Shown piece by piece: positions 16,658-25,763 of a DNA stretch of 64,000 bases. The stretch's first letter is position 1. Each line of letters opens with the position of its first letter. The DNA is from JANQQN01 sp964519665 (GTDB taxonomy: Bacteria; Myxococcota; Kuafuiibacteriia; Kuafuiibacteriales; Kuafuiibacteriaceae): NCBI GenBank assembly GCA_964519665.1, contig CAZFIV010000020.1:1-64000 (forward strand). The letters run 5' to 3'. The translations under genes were made by a program, and so were the position numbers. Below the pieces are notes generated by a model. The model did not search any database. It was not told the origin of the DNA and saw nothing but the letters and a program-made list of their open reading frames with translations.

Positions 16658-17299
16658 ATGGGCTTTCGGTTTCCTCCATGGACCAACCACATCCGCGCGC
16701 TGATCGCTCTGGGGGCGATCGGCGCCGGCGTGTATGTATTTTTGATAATCAACTTCGGCTTTTCGCCGCGCGCCACGGACCGCAACTACCAGCCGGTCCA
16801 ACCCGTGCCGTTCAGCCACCGGCTGCACTCGGGCGAGCTCGGGATGGACTGCCGGTACTGCCACAATTCCGTCGAACGGCAGATGCACTCGCCGATCCCG
16901 CCGACCGAGACGTGCATCGGCTGCCACAACAAGATCCACACTCAAAGCGTGAAGCTCCAGGTCGTTCGAGATAGCTGGGAGAACGACACGCCTATCCCGT
17001 GGGCTCGGGTCCACGACCTTCCCGACTACTCCTACTTTAACCACAGCGCTCACGTCCTCAAGGGTGTCGGATGCGCGAGCTGCCACGGCCGCGTCGATCA
17101 AATGGAGGTCGTCTATCAATATTCGTCGCTGAGCATGGGATGGTGTCTTCAATGTCACCGCAATCCGGAGCCCAACCTCAGACCTCTCGACAAGATTACG
17201 CAGATGGATTGGCAGCAGGAAAGCCCGGAGCAGGGAGCGCGTCTGAAGGCCGAGTACAACGTCAACCCGAACGACAACTGCTCCACTTGCCACCGGTGA
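16658..17299 (+). CDS. actA: Alternative complex III subunit ActA, pentaheme cytochrome c
   Basis: The protein is 213 aa. An N-terminal membrane anchor (IRALIALGAIGAGVYVFLII) is followed by five CxxCH haem-binding motifs: CRYCH, CIGCH, CASCH, CLQCH and CSTCH. This count and order are those of ActA, the membrane-anchored periplasmic haem c subunit that carries electrons from ActB toward the monohaem subunit and on to the terminal oxidase. AAGGGG five bases before the ATG is a good ribosome binding site. It is the first gene of a long same-strand operon; actB starts 6 bp after its stop. Assignment is firm because of the neighbours. Confidence 0.95.
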   Translation: MGFRFPPWTNHIRALIALGAIGAGVYVFLIINFGFSPRATDRNYQPVQPVPFSHRLHSGELGMDCRYCHNSVERQMHSPIPPTETCIGCHNKIHTQSVKLQVVRDSWENDTPIPWARVHDLPDYSYFNHSAHVLKGVGCASCHGRVDQMEVVYQYSSLSMGWCLQCHRNPEPNLRPLDKITQMDWQQESPEQGARLKAEYNVNPNDNCSTCHR

Positions 17300-17305
17300 A
17301 CCGAC

Positions 17306-20300
17306 ATGAGCGAAAAGAAATATTGGCGCACGCTTCAGGAACTCGAACAAGACCCCGAGTTCGAAGAGTTTCTCCGGAAAGAGTTCGTAGACGTCGACTA
17401 CGACCGGCCCGGTTCTACGAACCGACGTCGGTTCATGCAGCTGATGGGTGCTTCGTTCGCCCTGGCTGGCGCATCCGCTTGCCGCTGGGAGGCCGAAAAC
17501 TTTGCCCCCTACACGCGGCGCCCTCAGGGCCTAGAACCGGGCGCGATCAAATACTTTGCATCCGTCATGGACGTGGCGGGCACCGCCATCCCGGTGAAAG
17601 TCGCGAGCTACGACAATCGTCCGTACAAGATCGAGCCCAACGAGCAGCACCCGTTCAGTCGGGGCGGCACCGACGCGTACGCACAGGCGAGCATCCTTAC
17701 GATGTTCGACCCGGACCGCAGTCAGCAGGTCTACAAGGGCGGCGAGGTCAGTGACCGCAAGGCGTTCGAGGCAGCGCTCGGGGAGATCGCTGCGAAGGCC
17801 AAGCGTGCGAGCGGCAAGGGGGTGGTCGTACTGTCCGGCGAGAGCTCGTCGCCGAGCATGGCAGCGCTTCGGATGAAGCTGCTTGCCGACATGCCGCAGG
17901 CAAAATGGGTGGAGTACGAATCACTCAGTCGCGACAACGCCCGCGAAGGCGCTCGCCTCGCATTCGGCCAGGTAGCGCGAACCCACTACGACCTCTCCAA
18001 GGCCGATGTCATCGTGGCGTTGGGGGCCGACCTTTTTGGGGATCACCCGGCGAAACTGAAGCACGCTCGGGACTGGGCCGCGGGTCGCCGCCCCGACAAG
18101 TCGGACGGGCACGGCGACCACGACGACGTGTACATGAACCGATTGTACGTCTTGGAGACGCGGTTCACGACGACGGGAGCCTCTGCCGACCACCGGCTTC
18201 CTGTCCGGGCGGAACAGATGCTGGCGCTGGCGCTCGCCCTGGAGGCCGCCGTCGAGAAGGACGGAAAAGTCGAGGGTCTCGAGTTCGCTCACAAGATTCT
18301 GTCCGACGAGAAGGTCAAGAAGATGGTGAGTGCGGTCGCCAAAGACCTCGTGCACCACCGAGGCAAGTCGGTGGTCGCGGTCGGCCACCAACAGGACCCG
18401 GCCGTGCACGCGGTCGTTCACCGGCTGAACGCTGCACTGTCCAACGTGGGCAGCACCATCCAGTACACTGAAGAACCGAACCCTGACCGACCCGTGCACG
18501 GCACGGCGATAGCCGACCTCGTGCGGGACATGAACGCGGACCAGGTCAAAACGCTCTTCGTGCTCGGCGGCAATCCCGCCTACGACGCGCCCGGCGACCT
18601 GGATTTCGCGGCGGCCATGGAAAAAGTCGAGACCACCGTTCACTTCGGTCTCTACCGCGATAAGACCGCCAAGCTGTCGACTTGGCATGTGCCGGCGACC
18701 CACTTCCTCGAGACTTGGGGCGATGCACGGACCTGGGACGGCCTGGTCACCATTCAGCAGCCGCTGATCGCGCCGCTGTACGACAGCTCGATGGCTATCA
18801 TCGAAATGCTCCTCGTGCTGGCCGGGATCGAGGACTCACCCGACAAGTTCGTGCGCGCCACCGCCATGGGCATCCGAAGCCAGATGTCGGCGGCTACGGA
18901 CGAAACCGCGGCCGCTGGCGGGAAGACCGAGACGGTCGAAGCAGGCCCCGCGGTAGCCGCTCCCACCGATGACCAAGAGCTCGCGGAGGCTCAGGAGCGG
19001 CTTACCGGGTTCCTTGGCGACGACATGGTCTGGCGCAAGTCGGTCGCTCAGGGCTTTGTGGACGCGACCGGTTATCCGACCATCAGTCTGCAAGTTCGAG
19101 GCTTCTCGGCCCCGACGCCCGCCGAGCGGGTCTTCAAGCGCGGCGAAGACCTCGAAAACAGCGAGCTCGAAGTCTTCTTCTACGATGATGGAAAGGTGCA
19201 CGACGGCCGCTTCGCCAACAACGGATGGCTCCAGGAAACGCCGGACTTCACGACCAAGCTGACGTGGGACAACGCCGCGATTCTCTCGCCGGGAACGGCT
19301 CGACGATTCGGCGTCACCGATCAGGACATGATTCGGGTCAGCCTCGGTGAGAAGTCCATCGAGCTTCCCGTTTACATCATGCCGGGCCAGGCGCCGGGCT
19401 CGATCGCCATCGCGGTCGGCTACGGTCGCCCAGAGGCGGGCGCCGTGGGCGGCAGCATGTACTGGCAGGTCGACACAACCGGCTTCGACGTTCAACCGTT
19501 GCGGACCGCGGTCGCCCCCTTCCAGACGGTCGGTGCCTCCATTGAAAAGACAGGCGGGACCTACAAGCTGGCCTCGACGCAAACGCACTGGTCCATCGAT
19601 ACTTCGGGTCTGGAAGCGATCATGAAGCGAGTCCCTGAGCTTGCTCGGGCGGGAACCATCGAGGAGTACAAGAAGGCGTGTGAGGAGCACTCGCTCAAGG
19701 AGCAGCGCCACGCCTTCTTCCATGATATTCACACGCCCCCTCTTCTGTCGCTGTTCCCCGAGTTCGAGTGGAAAGATGGGTACCAGTGGGGGATGACCAT
19801 CGACCTCGGCAAGTGCACCGGCTGCAATGCCTGCGTCGTATCCTGTACTTCGGAGAATAACGTTCCGATCGTCGGCAAAGAGCAGGTGCTCGTCGGGCGC
19901 GAAATGCACTGGCTACGCATCGACCGCTACTTCACAGGCGAAGCCGAAGACCCGACGATTTCGACGCAGCCGGTTGCTTGCGTGCACTGTCAAAATGCGC
20001 CCTGCGAGCAGGTCTGCCCGGTCGCGGCCACCGTTCACGACGAGGAAGGCACCAACAACATGGTGTACAACCGGTGCATCGGGACCCGCTACTGCGCAAA
20101 CAACTGCCCCTACAAGGTGCGACGGTTTAACTACTACAACTACCACATCGACCTGACCGAAGAGAAAAACAAGGTTCAGTGGCTGGCGCACAACCCCGAC
20201 GTGACCGTTCGGTTCCGCGGGGTCATGGAAAAGTGCAGCTACTGCTTCCAGCGCATCTCGTATGCAAAAACGGAGGCCCGTAAAGAGGGTCGGACCGTAC

Positions 20301-20539
20301 GCGGCGACGAGATCAAGTCGGCATGCCAGACCGCTTGCCCGACCGACGCTATCACTTTCGGCAACATCAACGACCCGACGAGCACGGTCGCGAAGCTTCA
20401 GAAGAAGCCTCGTAGCTATGCGATGCTGGCGGAGCTCAACATCAAGCCCCGCACCGAATACCTGGCGCGAATCACTAACCCCAGCGAAGACCTGACGCCG
20501 AAGAAGGAAGGGGAGGCCGAAGGCCATGGCCATCATTGA
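17306..20539 (+). CDS. actB: Alternative complex III subunit ActB, molybdopterin-like plus iron-sulfur protein
   Basis: The protein is 1077 aa, fusing a molybdopterin-oxidoreductase-like half with no molybdenum role and a ferredoxin half. STNRRRFMQLMGASFALAGA (residues 38-57) is a twin-arginine signal, so it is exported folded. From Cys837, CTGCNACVVSC, then CVHCQNAPCEQVCP, then RYCANNCPYKVRRF, then CSYCFQRI with CQTACP supply ligands for up to four FeS clusters, which wire electrons from quinol oxidation to the ActA haems. The last 14 bp overlap actC, showing coupled translation. The C-terminus is His/Glu-rich. Confidence 0.95.
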   Translation: MSEKKYWRTLQELEQDPEFEEFLRKEFVDVDYDRPGSTNRRRFMQLMGASFALAGASACRWEAENFAPYTRRPQGLEPGAIKYFASVMDVAGTAIPVKVASYDNRPYKIEPNEQHPFSRGGTDAYAQASILTMFDPDRSQQVYKGGEVSDRKAFEAALGEIAAKAKRASGKGVVVLSGESSSPSMAALRMKLLADMPQAKWVEYESLSRDNAREGARLAFGQVARTHYDLSKADVIVALGADLFGDHPAKLKHARDWAAGRRPDKSDGHGDHDDVYMNRLYVLETRFTTTGASADHRLPVRAEQMLALALALEAAVEKDGKVEGLEFAHKILSDEKVKKMVSAVAKDLVHHRGKSVVAVGHQQDPAVHAVVHRLNAALSNVGSTIQYTEEPNPDRPVHGTAIADLVRDMNADQVKTLFVLGGNPAYDAPGDLDFAAAMEKVETTVHFGLYRDKTAKLSTWHVPATHFLETWGDARTWDGLVTIQQPLIAPLYDSSMAIIEMLLVLAGIEDSPDKFVRATAMGIRSQMSAATDETAAAGGKTETVEAGPAVAAPTDDQELAEAQERLTGFLGDDMVWRKSVAQGFVDATGYPTISLQVRGFSAPTPAERVFKRGEDLENSELEVFFYDDGKVHDGRFANNGWLQETPDFTTKLTWDNAAILSPGTARRFGVTDQDMIRVSLGEKSIELPVYIMPGQAPGSIAIAVGYGRPEAGAVGGSMYWQVDTTGFDVQPLRTAVAPFQTVGASIEKTGGTYKLASTQTHWSIDTSGLEAIMKRVPELARAGTIEEYKKACEEHSLKEQRHAFFHDIHTPPLLSLFPEFEWKDGYQWGMTIDLGKCTGCNACVVSCTSENNVPIVGKEQVLVGREMHWLRIDRYFTGEAEDPTISTQPVACVHCQNAPCEQVCPVAATVHDEEGTNNMVYNRCIGTRYCANNCPYKVRRFNYYNYHIDLTEEKNKVQWLAHNPDVTVRFRGVMEKCSYCFQRISYAKTEARKEGRTVRGDEIKSACQTACPTDAITFGNINDPTSTVAKLQKKPRSYAMLAELNIKPRTEYLARITNPSEDLTPKKEGEAEGHGHH

Positions 20540-21986
20540 TCAAGAGATCGACAACACCGTTCAGGGGTCGCGGACCAAGCAACAACTGATCACCGGTGAA
20601 CGGTCATTTCACGACATCACCGAGGCGGTGGCGTCGATCACGGAAGTCAAGCGTTCGCACCGCAACTGGTGGATCGCGTTCGTCATCTCGGCGTCGCTGG
20701 CAGGGATGTTCGTCATTAACATCGGTTACCTGTTCTGGACGGGCACCGGTATCTGGGGGAACAACAACCCGGTTGGCTGGGGTTGGCCCATCGTCAACTT
20801 CGTTTTCTGGGTCGGTATCGGGCACGCGGGAACTCTGATCTCTGCGATTCTGTTCCTCCTTCGCCAAGATTGGCGGACCTCGATCAATCGCTTCGCCGAG
20901 GCGATGACGATCTTCGCGGTGGTTTGTGCGCTGACCTTTCCGGGCATCCACATTGGTCGCCCCTGGCTGCCATACTGGCTGTTCCCGCTGCCCAACCAGA
21001 TGCTGATGTGGCCCAACTTCCGAAGCCCGCTCCTGTGGGACGTCTTCGCGGTTGGCACGTACGGACTCATCTCGCTGCTGTTTTGGTACTTCGGCTTGAT
21101 TCCCGACCTCGCGACTCTGCGTGACCGCTCGAAGACGGCCATCCGAAAGGTGGCCTACGGCATCTTCTCGATGGGGTGGACTGGCTCCGCTCGGCACTGG
21201 CACCGTTACGAGCGCGCCTACCTGATTCTGGCCGCTCTCGCGACTCCGCTGGTGCTGTCGGTTCACTCGGTCGTTTCGTTCGACTTCGCAACCTCGCAGC
21301 TGCCGGGATGGCACACCACCATTTTCCCGCCTTACTTCGTTGCCGGCGCCATCTTCTCCGGCTTCGCGATGGTGGTCACGCTAGCGGTTCCGGCCCGGGA
21401 AGCGTTCGGCCTGAAGCACATCATTACGCTCCGGCACCTTGACAACATGAACAAGGTCATCCTCGTCACCGGGATGATGGTCGGTTACGCGTACGCGATG
21501 GAGTTCTTCGTCGCCTGGTACGGTGCGAACCAATACGAGGGCTTCGCGTTCATCAACCGGGCTTTCGGTCCCTATTGGTGGGCCTACTGGACGATGGTCA
21601 CCTGCAACGTGATCAGTCCCCAGCTGTTCTGGTTCAAGAAAATCCGTACGACGCCGTGGATGATGGTTGTCGTATCGATCTTCGTGAACATCGGTATGTG
21701 GTTCGAGCGCTTCGTCATCACCGTGACTTCGCTCCACCGCGACTTCCTGCCCTCTTCTTGGGGCTACTTCACTGCGACCCCGTTCGACATCATGTTGTTC
21801 GTGGGGAGCTTCGGCTTGTTCATGACCTTGTTCCTGCTCTTTCTCCGGTGGCTGCCTTGCGTCGCCATCGCGGAAGTGAAGGCCATCCTGCCGCAAGCAC
21901 ACGCGCACGACGACCACCACGACGAACACGCCGCCGCGGGTGGCGAAGCGCCGCCCGCTCCGGCGATGGCAGCGCCGACGAAGTGA
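20526..21986 (+). CDS. actC: Alternative complex III subunit ActC (NrfD/PsrC-like)
   Basis: The protein is 486 aa with eight to ten membrane helices and the polysulfide-reductase NrfD fold; it is the main quinol-binding membrane subunit of alternative complex III. Recognisable pieces include RNWWIAFVISASLAGMFVIN, FVFWVGIGHAGTLISAILFL and SVVSFDFATSQLPGWHTTIF, the last a conserved quinone-site region. The C-terminal tail is His/Ala-rich and cytoplasmic. It overlaps actB by 14 bp and is 13 bp from actDE. ActF later in the operon is its paralogue, as in all known complexes of this kind. Confidence 0.95.
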   Translation: MAIIDQEIDNTVQGSRTKQQLITGERSFHDITEAVASITEVKRSHRNWWIAFVISASLAGMFVINIGYLFWTGTGIWGNNNPVGWGWPIVNFVFWVGIGHAGTLISAILFLLRQDWRTSINRFAEAMTIFAVVCALTFPGIHIGRPWLPYWLFPLPNQMLMWPNFRSPLLWDVFAVGTYGLISLLFWYFGLIPDLATLRDRSKTAIRKVAYGIFSMGWTGSARHWHRYERAYLILAALATPLVLSVHSVVSFDFATSQLPGWHTTIFPPYFVAGAIFSGFAMVVTLAVPAREAFGLKHIITLRHLDNMNKVILVTGMMVGYAYAMEFFVAWYGANQYEGFAFINRAFGPYWWAYWTMVTCNVISPQLFWFKKIRTTPWMMVVVSIFVNIGMWFERFVITVTSLHRDFLPSSWGYFTATPFDIMLFVGSFGLFMTLFLLFLRWLPCVAIAEVKAILPQAHAHDDHHDEHAAAGGEAPPAPAMAAPTK

Positions 21987-21999
21987 GGATTCGGAAGCG

Positions 22000-23289
22000 A
22001 TGAGTCACGACAACGGACACGAAAACGGCAACGGCAACGGCAACGGCAGTCTGCCCGAGTACGGCCTACTCGCTCAGTACGAGGATGTATCGAGCTTGAT
22101 GAAGGCTGCCAAAGTGGTGCGCGACGCCGGCTATGAGAGCTGGGACTGTCACTCGCCATTTCCGGTTCACGGAATCGACCCAGCCATGGGGATCCAGCGC
22201 ACGCGCCTTCCCTACATCATCATGGGCATGGGGATGCTGGGAACGTGCACGGCGCTGGTCATGCAATGGTGGATGAACGCGGTCGACTACCCGTTCATCA
22301 TTTCGGGGAAGCCGTACTGGTCAGTGCCGGCCAACATCCCCATCGCCTTCGAGCTCACGGTTCTGTTCGCGGGGGTCACCGCCTTCATCGCGACGTTGGC
22401 GATGAACGGGCTGCCGCGGTACCACCATCCGCTCTTCAACAGCGACCGTTTCGCGGCGGCCACGGACGACAAGTTCTTCATTGCCATCGAAGCGAACGAC
22501 CCAAAGTACGATGCCGCTGGCACTCGGGAGCTCCTACAAGCGACGGGTGCAACGGCCATCGAGAGCGTGGTTGACGATTCCAAGGTGAACTCCGGACTGC
22601 CAAAGTTCTTGGTCTACGCGGGCGTCGTCGCCTTCGTGGCAGGCTTCATTCCGCTCGGGTTCATCGCCACCATGTGGTACGAACGCAGCCCCCGGCCGCG
22701 CATCCACCCGAACCCCAACATGGACTTCCAAGAGAAGTTCAAGACCCAGACCTCTAACCCGATGACCCATATCTTCAAGGACGGGCGGTCCATGCGGCCT
22801 CAGGTTGCGGGCACCGTCGCGACGGAGCAGGTGGAGGCCGACAGCCACTACTACCGCGGCATGACCGACGAGGGTCAATGGGCGCGAGGTTTTCCCGGTA
22901 TTTTCACGAGCGACGAGGAGGGCAACAAGCTCGGAGCGGAAATGCTGAAGAAGAAGGTGGAGCGGGGGCAAGAGCGGTACAAGATCTACTGCGCGCCATG
23001 TCACGGCCTGGCCGGATACGGTAACGGGCTGGTTCACCAGCGCGCCGCTTCGCTTCAACAGGGGCTGTGGATACAGCCGAGTTCACTCCATCAGGATTAC
23101 CTTCGGGAGCAACCCGAGGGGAAGCTGTTCAACACCATTACTTGGGGCATCCGCAGTATGCCGGCATACGGTTACGCGATTCCGGTCGACGACCGGTGGG
23201 CGATTATTGCTTACGTTCGCGCCCTGCAGCGGAGCCAGTTGGCCGAAGTAAAGGACGTGCCGGAGGCCGAGCGCGACGACCAGCGCTGA
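22000..23289 (+). CDS. actDE: Fused alternative complex III subunits ActD-ActE
   Basis: The protein is 429 aa from the ATG at 22000. Residues about 20-245 are ActD: a cytoplasmic ferredoxin-like front with YESWDCHSPFPVHGIDPAMG and two membrane helices (IIMGMGMLGTCTALVMQWWM and IAFELTVLFAGVTAFIATLA). From about 210 a third hydrophobic helix leads to ActE, a monohaem cytochrome c with CAPCH at Cys331 and a downstream Met ligand candidate in IRSMPAYG. In Rhodothermus and Flavobacterium these are two genes; here they form one chain, fixing the stoichiometry at 1:1. The N-terminus holds an Asn/Gly/His-rich stretch. Position between actC and actF supports the call. Confidence 0.92.
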   Translation: MSHDNGHENGNGNGNGSLPEYGLLAQYEDVSSLMKAAKVVRDAGYESWDCHSPFPVHGIDPAMGIQRTRLPYIIMGMGMLGTCTALVMQWWMNAVDYPFIISGKPYWSVPANIPIAFELTVLFAGVTAFIATLAMNGLPRYHHPLFNSDRFAAATDDKFFIAIEANDPKYDAAGTRELLQATGATAIESVVDDSKVNSGLPKFLVYAGVVAFVAGFIPLGFIATMWYERSPRPRIHPNPNMDFQEKFKTQTSNPMTHIFKDGRSMRPQVAGTVATEQVEADSHYYRGMTDEGQWARGFPGIFTSDEEGNKLGAEMLKKKVERGQERYKIYCAPCHGLAGYGNGLVHQRAASLQQGLWIQPSSLHQDYLREQPEGKLFNTITWGIRSMPAYGYAIPVDDRWAIIAYVRALQRSQLAEVKDVPEAERDDQR

Positions 23290-23301
23290 GGGACGACAAC
23301 A

Positions 23302-24579
23302 ATGCAGCACAAGCCAGTCGAACTCGACGCAAGCGACCCGCAATTCACTTGGGATGGCGCTCCGAAACTGATGATCGGCGCCTTTATTGTTGGCGTGGTG
23401 GCCTTGTTGGCCGCCGCCGGCCTCGGCTCCACGTACAACGACCATTTCGCCGCGTTCCTGCACAGCTATCACGTGGCGTTTCTGTACTTCCTGGCCATCA
23501 GCCTGGGGTGCCTATTCTTCATTACCTTCCACCACCTCATTCGCGCTGAATGGGGTGTGGTGGTGCGCAGGCTCTTCGAGTTTGGCGCGGCGACCATGCC
23601 GGTCATGCTCGTACTCTCTCTACCGGTCGTCCTTCCGGCCCTTTTTGGGTCAGACGGGCTCTTTCTCTGGGTCAACGCCGAGGTGGTCGCCGGTGACCAT
23701 CTGCTCGCCCACAAGACGCCCTACTTGAACGTGACGTTCTTCCTGATCCGGGTCGTCATCTACTTCGGCGTATGGATCGCGATGTCGCGGTTCTTCGTCG
23801 GGATGTCGATGCAGCAGGACAAGAGCGGGGACGATAGCCTCACCGACCGTGCACAGTGGTATTCGGGCCCGATCATGATAGCGTTCGCCCTGACGATCAC
23901 GTTTGCGGCGGTGGATTTCATCATGAGCCTGGAGCCCCACTGGTACTCGACCATCATTGGGGTATATCTGTTCGCGGCCTCGGTGCTCTCGTCGATGGCG
24001 GCGATGATCCTGTTCGCAAAGTTTCTACAAAGCCGCGGCAAGGCGAAGGTCATCTCGATCGACCACTACCATGACCTCGGTAAGTTCCTCTTCGCGTTCA
24101 CGCTCTTTTGGGCCTACATCGCGTTCTCCCAGTACATGCTGATCTGGTACGCGAACATTCCAGAGGGTACGATCTGGTATCAGCACCGGCAGCACGGTCA
24201 GTGGATCCCATTTGCGTTCTTGCTGTTGTTCGGACATTTCGCCGTACCGTTCGTCGGGCTCATCTCCCGTAACTTCAAGCGAGCCACGAACCTGCTCGCG
24301 ATGTGGGCCGGCTGGATGCTGCTGATGCACTGGGTCGACATGTTTTATCTCGTGATGCCGTCCATTTACGAGCTCTATGAGGTGCACCACCTCTACGAAT
24401 CGAAGGAAGCTATGCACGAGGCTGTGAATACACTTCCCATTACTTTGCTCGACCCGCTGTGCTTGATCGGCGTTGGCGGAATCTTCGTGGGAGCTCTCGC
24501 GATGGCCATGCGCGGCGCATTCCTGGTGCCGATGAAGGATCCGAGGCTTGCCGAATCGCTGGCTCATGAGGTTCCCTGA
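23302..24579 (+). CDS. actF: Alternative complex III subunit ActF (NrfD/PsrC-like)
   Basis: The protein is 425 aa with about ten membrane helices and is the second NrfD-like subunit. Conserved segments include FHHLIRAEWGVVVRRLFE, DFIMSLEPHWYSTIIGVYLF and FWAYIAFSQYMLIWYANIPE, all standard for ActF. Along with ActC it makes the two-bundle membrane core; whether ActF pumps protons is undecided. It begins 12 bp after actDE and ends 19 bp before the small membrane protein gene. Confidence 0.95.
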   Translation: MQHKPVELDASDPQFTWDGAPKLMIGAFIVGVVALLAAAGLGSTYNDHFAAFLHSYHVAFLYFLAISLGCLFFITFHHLIRAEWGVVVRRLFEFGAATMPVMLVLSLPVVLPALFGSDGLFLWVNAEVVAGDHLLAHKTPYLNVTFFLIRVVIYFGVWIAMSRFFVGMSMQQDKSGDDSLTDRAQWYSGPIMIAFALTITFAAVDFIMSLEPHWYSTIIGVYLFAASVLSSMAAMILFAKFLQSRGKAKVISIDHYHDLGKFLFAFTLFWAYIAFSQYMLIWYANIPEGTIWYQHRQHGQWIPFAFLLLFGHFAVPFVGLISRNFKRATNLLAMWAGWMLLMHWVDMFYLVMPSIYELYEVHHLYESKEAMHEAVNTLPITLLDPLCLIGVGGIFVGALAMAMRGAFLVPMKDPRLAESLAHEVP

Positions 24580-24598
24580 TGCTGTTGAGGAACATGAG

Positions 24599-24844
24599 AT
24601 GAATGAGAATCGAGACGATATCGATACCGCTCAGATCGTGACCGTAGCGTTCGGTGGTGCTTTTTTCATCGCGGCGTTCATCCTGTTCGTGCAGGCATGG
24701 TTCTTCTCGGTTCAGTACGAAGACGACGCCTCGAAGCAGACCAAGCCGCTGGCTCGCGTTCGGTACGAGCAGGAGCAGGAAGCCAAACTGCAGGACACCA
24801 TCGCGACGGCGAAAAACGCGGTCGTTACGCAATTGCATCAGTAG
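24599..24844 (+). CDS. Small single-helix membrane protein of the ACIII operon (ActG-like position)
   Basis: The protein is 81 aa from the ATG at 24599. One membrane helix (IVTVAFGGAFFIAAFILFVQAWFF) is followed by a charged periplasmic or cytoplasmic tail with a coiled-coil look (EQEQEAKLQDTIATAK). Its place right after actF suggests an accessory subunit like ActG, but the sequence is too short and variable to be sure. It could instead be an assembly helper for the downstream oxidase. The next gene, sco, starts 22 bp later. Confidence 0.6.
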   Translation: MNENRDDIDTAQIVTVAFGGAFFIAAFILFVQAWFFSVQYEDDASKQTKPLARVRYEQEQEAKLQDTIATAKNAVVTQLHQ

Positions 24845-24866
24845 AGCGACGCGTTACGATGGTCGT

Positions 24867-25763
24867 ATGACCATCCGGCCGTCGCCTCTTCTCCCACGAG
24901 CACTGATCACTTCCGTTGTCGCAAGTCTTCTTGCCGCAGGCTCCGGGGCTGCTTTGGGCCAGGCAGACCCTGGCGGCGAGTCTTCGGCGGTGCGCAAAGA
25001 GGCCCTGCCGAAGGAACTGGAAGGCGTCGGGGTGACCGAGAGGCTTGGAGCTGTCGTTCCACCCGACCTGGTGTTCACCGACAGCGAAGGTCGAGAGGTC
25101 AGGCTTGCATCTTTTTTCGACGGGAAGAAGCCGACCCTACTCACCCTCAATTACTCTGACTGCCCAATGCTCTGCAGCTTGCAGCTCAATGCCCTCGTGG
25201 AAGCCTTGCAAGAGATGCAGTGGACACTCGGCGACGAGTACCAAGTGGTGACCGTGAGCCTCGATCCGTCGGAAGCCGTCGAGCGGGCTGCTGCTACCAA
25301 GAAGCGCTACCTCGACCAGTATAGTGAAAACGCTGATCCCCAAGGCTGGCATTTTCTCGTCGGACCGGAAGAGAACATCCGTGCGTTGGCCGACGCGGTG
25401 GGGTTTGGTTATCGCTATAGTGAAACTCGGCAGGAGTACCTGCACCAAGCGGCGATCGTCGTATTGAGTCCGAGCGGCTCCGTTTCTCGATATCTCTACG
25501 GCTTGTTGTATTCCCCACAGACCGTCCGGTTGTCGATGGTCGAAGCGTCTGAGGGCAAACAAGTCTCGACGCTCGACGCAATAGTACTCTATTGCTTTTA
25601 CTATGATCCGAAATCGGGTAGCTATACGCCCGTGGTCCGCAACATCATGAAGGTGGGCGGAGCTGTGACGGTGCTGCTGCTCGCGCTTTTCGTAGGGGCT
25701 GGCTTCACCGCGAACCGGCGAAGAAGAGCCGATGGAGTGAAGACCGCCGATGGAGTCGCCTAG
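24867..25763 (+). CDS. SCO1/SenC family copper chaperone
   Basis: The protein is 298 aa. A signal peptide or anchor (ALITSVVASLLAAGSGAALG) is followed by a thioredoxin fold with the CxxxC copper motif CPMLC in LNYSDCPMLCSLQLN and the third ligand His in YLHQAAIVVLSPSG. A C-terminal helix (VGGAVTVLLLALFVGAGFTA) anchors it again, typical of the longer SCO proteins encoded with ACIII-caa3 operons. It delivers copper to the CuA site of CoxB, whose gene begins at the base after its stop. Two ATGs occur near the start; only that at 24867 is in frame. Confidence 0.92.
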   Translation: MTIRPSPLLPRALITSVVASLLAAGSGAALGQADPGGESSAVRKEALPKELEGVGVTERLGAVVPPDLVFTDSEGREVRLASFFDGKKPTLLTLNYSDCPMLCSLQLNALVEALQEMQWTLGDEYQVVTVSLDPSEAVERAAATKKRYLDQYSENADPQGWHFLVGPEENIRALADAVGFGYRYSETRQEYLHQAAIVVLSPSGSVSRYLYGLLYSPQTVRLSMVEASEGKQVSTLDAIVLYCFYYDPKSGSYTPVVRNIMKVGGAVTVLLLALFVGAGFTANRRRRADGVKTADGVA

